From NCBI RefSeq assembly GCF_001619985.1, contig NW_017264193.1, positions 1,679,726-1,743,725 on the forward strand: a stretch of 64,000 nucleotides of DNA, given 5' to 3'. The notes under the pieces are model-generated. The model did no database searches, was not told the origin of the DNA, and saw only the letters and a list, made by a program, of their open reading frames with translations. How positions within the stretch are numbered: position 1 is the stretch's first letter; each line of letters starts with the position of its first letter. Below are positions 59,401-64,000 of this stretch, in pieces. A program made the translations under genes and the position numbers. This stretch comes from Xylona heveae TC161. Taxonomy: Eukaryota; Ascomycota; Xylonomycetes; Xylonales; Xylonaceae.

Positions 59401-60873
59401 AGCGGCGAATTCTCGCTCCATGACTCTGAATCTGAGCCTTTTGGACTTGGTGCTGATTATCAGCCTCCTTCGGGGGTGAGGAAGTTTTTGTACCTCAAGA
59501 TTGGTGACTGGCCGATTTATTCCTTCCTCCTCGCATTTGGTCAAATCATTGCTGCGACATCCTACCAAATAACCCTTCTCACCGGCGAAATTGGAGAAAG
59601 TGCTACGAAGCTTTATGTGATTGCTACTATTTACTTGGTCACGTCCATCATGTGGTGGTTGCTGTTTCGCAAACTCAAAGCAGTCTATGTTCTTTCTCTA
59701 CCGTTTCTCTTTTATGGCTTGGCCTTTATATTCATTGGTGTATCGCCATTTGCGCACAGCTACAATGGCAGAGGATGGGTCCAGAATATTGGCACTGGTC
59801 TGTATACTATTGCATCTTCGAGCGGTTCGATCTTCTTTGCTTCGAATTTTGGTGATGAAGGTGGCGCGCCCGTGGCATCATGGGTCTTCCGTTCTTGCGT
59901 CATTCAGGGCACGCAGCAGCTATATGTTGCATTCTTGTGGTACTGGGGTTCAACGTTGTCTCGCATGTCGGAAGATGGGGTTGAGACGACCACGGTGACG
60001 ACCAGCAACTACATTGTTACCTCAGTTACTCTACCATTGGCAGTATTGCTCTGGGTTGTCGGTCTTCTACTCTTTTTCGGTCTGCCAAAATATTATCGTC
60101 AAGCACCGGGTACGGTTCCATCATTCTATCGGTCACTTGCGCGAAGAAAAATCATCGGGGTATGTAAACGCATTTTCTCCTATTTAAATCTCTTTCGATT
60201 TGTTTTCTTGCCTTTATAAGATTGTGCTCACTAACTTTGTCTTCAGTGGTTTTTCATTTCCGTTCTTCTCCAGAACTACTGGTTGTCAGCTCCGTATGGC
60301 CGCAATTGGCGATACCTCTGGACAACGCAACACGCCAGCTTCTGGCAGATTCTCCTTCTCCTGCTCTTCTTCTTTGTCGGTGTTTGGGCGCTTGTGCTCT
60401 TCATCCTCGGACGGCTCTCGAAATCTCATTTGTGGATCATGCCCGTCTTTGCCATTGGCCTCGGTGCTCCTCGTTGGTGCCAGATGCTGTGGGGTGCCTC
60501 GGGTGCCGCTTCCTATCTCCCATGGGCTGGTGGCTACACTGCCGGAGCGCTTGTTGGCCGTGGCCTGTGGCTGTGGCTCGGTATCCTTGATTCCCTCCAA
60601 GGCGTCGGGTTTGGTATGATTCTCTTGCAGACCATGACGCGATTCCACATCACCTTTACGCTCCTCGCGGCTCAGGTCTTGGGTTCGATTGCGACCATGG
60701 TTGGTCGTGCAACGGCACCAGACCGCCTTGGGCCCGGAACCATGTTTCCCAATTTGGCGCTGGGCGCTTCAGGACTTCAAAACGCTTGGTTCTGGATCGC
60801 CATCTTGTTCCAGCTTGCCATTTGTGTGGGCTTCTTTACATTTTTCCGAAAGGAGCAACTCACCAAACCTTGA
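53500..60873 (+). CDS. ags1: cell-wall alpha-1,3-glucan synthase (Ags1), six exons
   Basis: Ags1 polymerises alpha-1,3-glucan from UDP-glucose and exports it to the wall. Exons are 53500-53862, 53972-54147, 54245-54473, 54562-55034, 55092-60159 and 60247-60873, giving 2,311 residues, close to the family's usual ~2,400. The ATG at 53500 starts a signal peptide (MKPLSLVLLCLSTFLPQLHA); further in-frame ATGs upstream would bury it. An extracellular GH13 transglycosylase-like domain follows, with Asp313 (MLDIDGFRIDKA) and Glu347 (FIPGEIVSGN). A membrane span is at about 1079-1101. A cytosolic GT5 glycogen-synthase-like domain covers about 1165-1650 (IKIGGLGVMAQ, VGRWSMQKGVDLI, SRDEPFGLVAVEFG). A Ser/Pro linker leads to a multi-span C-terminal region (about 1887-2311) thought to form the export channel. 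Four small introns cluster at the 5' end and one near the 3' end. It is the largest gene here and looks intact. Confidence 0.97.
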
Positions 60874-61967
60874 TGCTTCTTGTTTTTCAACTTTGTCACT
60901 GCATTTGCCTATACCGCACCGTTGCATTTATACTTTACCCCTTTTTTTATTCCAAATCTTTGGCCATAGTATCTTATCGTTTATGCATTTTTATTTGCCT
61001 CTCTCGGGGAGTTTTTTCCAATTTTCCAAATTTCCATTTTTGGTAGCGCATTTTAAACGTTTGATAATCTCTCTCGTTGTTACCAACTTTTGATTTTTTT
61101 TGATTATGACGAGCAAGTTCTTTGTTTCCTTCCTTCCTTTTTTTCTTCTTTCTTTTGTCTTGTTCATGCAGATAGAGAAGAGAAAGACACGAGCGATAGC
61201 GAAGCGAGAGCGACTCTAATGAGCGTTGAGCGTGAACGCCGAGCACGAAGAGGCTTTATATAATTAACATTATAAATAGACGGGGGGAAAAGGAAAATCT
61301 AGATATGCGGCCCATGCGGGAAGGTTGTGGGGGGAATATTAGATAAAGAGGCTCTTGTGGGTTTTCGATGGCATGGTATGGTATGGTATGTTATGGTAGA
61401 TTAGAGTCGAGAGTGAGGGTAGGGAGTATATAGATGAGATGAGATGAGATGAGATGTTAGTCAATTTTTTTTCTTACTTGACTTTAATCTGATATCAAAA
61501 TTTTTATTCTCTTTCTCCGATTCCTTTCTTCTCTTCAACATTCAGAAATATGCTGCTGCTTAATGGTTTAATGTGCTCAAGGTTTCATCAATGCTCGTGT
61601 TACTTGGTACTCTATTGGAGTCTTGGACAATAATCTAGAAGCGAGTCTAAAACCGGGTGAAAACACAGGAGGGGTAAAGGACGCTTTCTTGACGTGAGGA
61701 GAAGCGGTTTAAGAACAGGAAAGCGTGCAAACAAACAAGAATATCCTTTTCCAAACGGATGGATGGTCCAACAACACCCCGGGGACGATGACGTGATGAA
61801 ACAAGTTCGCCATACAGTACACGTTACGACGCCATGAGACGATCACCTCAGCTAAAACGAAGAAACAAAGATAAAAAAAAGGCAATAAGGAGAAAATGCG
61901 AGAGAAAGAACAAAACAACAAAACAACAGCAGCAGCAATACCAACAACAACAACAACAACAGAAATA
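60874..61967. other. tail-to-tail spacer between ags1 and the F-box-like gene
   Basis: About 1.1 kb between converging genes. It has T-rich ags1 3' flank, simple repeats (GGTAT)n near 61374-61397 and (GATGA)n at 61433-61456, and CAA/CAG trinucleotides at 61924-61961. No gene is seen. Confidence 0.5.
61433..61456. repeat. (GATGA)n microsatellite
   Basis: Nearly five tandem GATGA units downstream of ags1. Confidence 0.8.
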
Positions 61968-63629
61968 CTACTGCTGATCAGCAGTATCGGGCTTAACATC
62001 CTCCATGACACCGGACAAAACATCAACGACTTCATCATCGCGCATATCCCATAATTTGGACCTGGCGAGGACTTCCCAGAGGCGAAAGGTAACGAAGCGT
62101 CTCTCGCAGCCGTCGAGCCGGCAGAATGCAGAGCCGAGATGGCTAGTCAGCGTGCGCAGCTGCACCGTGTGGGGACCGTGCATTTGGTAGGCGTCGAGGG
62201 TGAGCCAGTGGCGGTATAAGAGTTCAGTGGCGGGGACTTGTTCGCTGGGTGGGAGGTTTCGCCTGGGGAAAGGAGAAGGAGAAGAGGAAGAAGAAGATGT
62301 GCGGTCGCTGCTGCTGCTGCTGCTGCTGCCGCTGCCGCTCTCTGGGAAGTTTCCTTCGTCTTGATTCCCGTGTTGGGCCTCAGCTTCGCAGAGGACGTGA
62401 TTGGTGATTACTGCCGGTTCTTCTTCGCCAGGGTTGGCAATGTTGTCGACGTCAGCGTTATTGCTGTTGTCACCGTCGGGGAAGAGACTATTGTAGTCGA
62501 ATCCCTGGGCGTGCGTAGTTCTAGTTGTACAGCTCTCGTCGTTATCATCATCATCCGCGTCTTCCTCGTCAGATGAAGATGATTCGTCGAGGGTGTAATT
62601 GTATGCAGCGAATTTGCGCCGGTGACCTGGATCAGACAGAGCATATTCGGTCTCGAGTATCTCTTCATCATCGTCTTTTTGACATTCTTCGAGTACTGAC
62701 TCGGACAGACTCATATCGACTGGTGTGATTTGAGCCTGAGCTTCAGAGCTTCCCACCTTGTTGCCAGCCTTTTTGATTTGCACAGTCTGGTTCTCAAGAT
62801 GAAGATCTCGATTGGTTGATTGTTTCGATCGAGTGGGAACGGGACGAGTCTGAACATAAGCCTCGTCATGACCGATTCGTCGCATGGCCCTTTCGCCGTC
62901 CAGAATGCGAATGGCGAACTCTGGACCCTTGACAAGCACAAGTTCGCCAAAGACGAGACAAATGTCCGAATGGGCAGACAAGTCGCCTTCGACCCACTGC
63001 CGATTGACGATTCCGCGGCCAAACTCCTCGCCGAGCTTTGTAGTCAGAAGCAAAGCAATCTCCAGCGCCACAATTGAGACGAGCGGCAAAGAATCAAGCC
63101 ATGCGACCTTGGCCGCATGCGTAGGGAGATCACGGAGATAGTATATCATGAGCAATCCGGCTTCGGTAATGCGTCGCCAGCGCTCTGGCTGGTTGCGCAG
63201 CGGATACGAACCGCCTTCGGGAAGATCTTGTATGCGCGTGGAGAGAGTATTGACGACACGGGCGCGGCGTTGGAGCATGGTGAGCCAAGCATAGCATGGT
63301 GTGGTCAGTCCGAATGTAGAGGGCGGGAAGGCATCCGCGACGTGAGGAAACTGTCGCTTCGCAATGCCCTGCACGATGGAAAGCTCGTAGTTGTGGAGAA
63401 TCTGACAGATGTGTTTGCTTGTGCGAAACATAGCAGAGAAAGTCCATGGCGTGAAGGGTGTGGTGCAGATGACTTCTAATATTATGTCAACAGGCAAGGT
63501 GCTCCAGTGACATAACGCAGTTTTGCGCGCTGTCTTGGAATTCAGGGTCGCATTATGTGACGAAAGCCGCTGCTTTGGCGAGAAAACAGGTGTGGCTTGC
63601 ACAGGAGCGAGCAATGTCGCAGCGGGCAT
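61968..63629 (-). CDS. F-box-like protein, function unknown
   Basis: Single-exon gene of 553 residues from the ATG at 63629; the frame stays open to 63818, but the upstream part is Cys-rich and unlike protein. Residues about 41-95 read LPVDIILEVICTTPFTPWTFSAMFRTSK in pattern, resembling the first helices of an F-box, which would bind Skp1 in an SCF ubiquitin ligase. The middle (about 300-460) is strongly acidic and Ser-rich, including a Ser run encoded by a CTG-type repeat near 62307-62330. The C-terminus (about 475-553) has a helical block ending in GVMEDVKPDTADQQ. No substrate-binding repeats (WD40, LRR, Kelch) are visible. The F-box call is by eye and moderate. Confidence 0.7.
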   Translation of the reverse strand: MPAATLLAPVQATPVFSPKQRLSSHNATLNSKTARKTALCHWSTLPVDIILEVICTTPFTPWTFSAMFRTSKHICQILHNYELSIVQGIAKRQFPHVADAFPPSTFGLTTPCYAWLTMLQRRARVVNTLSTRIQDLPEGGSYPLRNQPERWRRITEAGLLMIYYLRDLPTHAAKVAWLDSLPLVSIVALEIALLLTTKLGEEFGRGIVNRQWVEGDLSAHSDICLVFGELVLVKGPEFAIRILDGERAMRRIGHDEAYVQTRPVPTRSKQSTNRDLHLENQTVQIKKAGNKVGSSEAQAQITPVDMSLSESVLEECQKDDDEEILETEYALSDPGHRRKFAAYNYTLDESSSSDEEDADDDDNDESCTTRTTHAQGFDYNSLFPDGDNSNNADVDNIANPGEEEPAVITNHVLCEAEAQHGNQDEGNFPESGSGSSSSSSSDRTSSSSSSPSPFPRRNLPPSEQVPATELLYRHWLTLDAYQMHGPHTVQLRTLTSHLGSAFCRLDGCERRFVTFRLWEVLARSKLWDMRDDEVVDVLSGVMEDVKPDTADQQ

Positions 63630-64000
63630 GATAAAAATGGTGATTAAATTATGTCGCTGTGATTTGGTTTCGCAGCAGCAGTCTTCGTCTTTGAAGGAGC
63701 GACAGAAGTTTGACGATGGCGGACAGGTCCAAGAGAGTGTTGATTGTCCGCAGTCCAGAGTGTTGTGAGTAATACACCAACAAGTAGTTTGTGTCAAGAG
63801 AATGTATGAGGACTGCAAGCAATATTTATGTGGGAATGTTGAGAGTTCGTGATTGAAGATTGTGAGCTAGGCCGTGAATGTAGTGACTGTGACAATGGTC
63901 GCAGAGGGCTAAGAGACCTCAGGTAATAGTGCACAGTAAAAAGAGAAGAGAATTTGAGGTGCTTCATGGTTGCAAGTGATGTGCGAGTGCTGTGGTCTTT
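63630..64000. other. upstream flank of the F-box-like gene
   Basis: Promoter side of the minus-strand gene. No separate feature is visible before the window ends. Confidence 0.4.

Overview
The window is nuclear DNA of a filamentous ascomycete (Pezizomycotina). The genes are split by short introns of mostly 50-130 nt with GTRNGT donors. Promoters are CT-rich. The genes belong to fungal families: Mediator Med16, a YAT amino-acid permease, a fungal bZIP and cell-wall alpha-1,3-glucan synthase. The glucan synthase lies beside a GPI-anchored GH13 enzyme, an arrangement known from Eurotiomycetes such as Aspergillus, so that class is the best guess. The species cannot be named from the sequence. Exon structures below were rebuilt by hand from splice signals and reading phase; for every multi-exon gene the summed exons are divisible by three.

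Layout. 0.4-6.4 kb (-): a ~1,970-residue low-complexity protein with repeated Trp-Gly/poly-Lys modules. 8.6-11.8 kb (-): MED16, ten exons. 13.3-15.1 kb (+): an Hst3/Hst4-type sirtuin. 15.4-18.4 kb (-): a nine-exon amino-acid permease. 19.8-20.6 kb (+): a small kinase-like protein. 21.0-22.0 kb (-): a membrane-anchored protein of unknown function. 22.0-29.4 kb: a gene-poor stretch with one orphan ORF. 29.44-30.79 kb: a Tc1/mariner transposon with an open transposase gene, TA duplication and matching terminal inverted repeats. 32.8-33.8 kb (+): a bZIP factor. 36.8-38.6 kb (+): a CIA30-domain protein.

From 39.3 to 60.9 kb lies an alpha-glucan block. It holds a secreted glucoamylase with an N-terminal CBM21-like starch-binding domain (-), a GPI-anchored alpha-glucanotransferase of the AgtA/AmyD type (-), and, transcribed divergently across 6.3 kb, the alpha-1,3-glucan synthase Ags1 (+). 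The three plausibly act on the same polymer. Ags1 makes and exports cell-wall alpha-glucan, the GPI-anchored enzyme remodels alpha-1,4 segments at the wall, and the glucoamylase releases glucose from alpha-glucan outside the cell. An F-box-like protein (62.0-63.6 kb, -) closes the window.

No tRNA, rRNA, CRISPR array or clear biosynthetic cluster was found. The most noteworthy items are the alpha-glucan block with its unusual glucoamylase member and the GH13 active-site substitutions, the whole-looking Tc1 element, and the WG/poly-Lys repeat protein.
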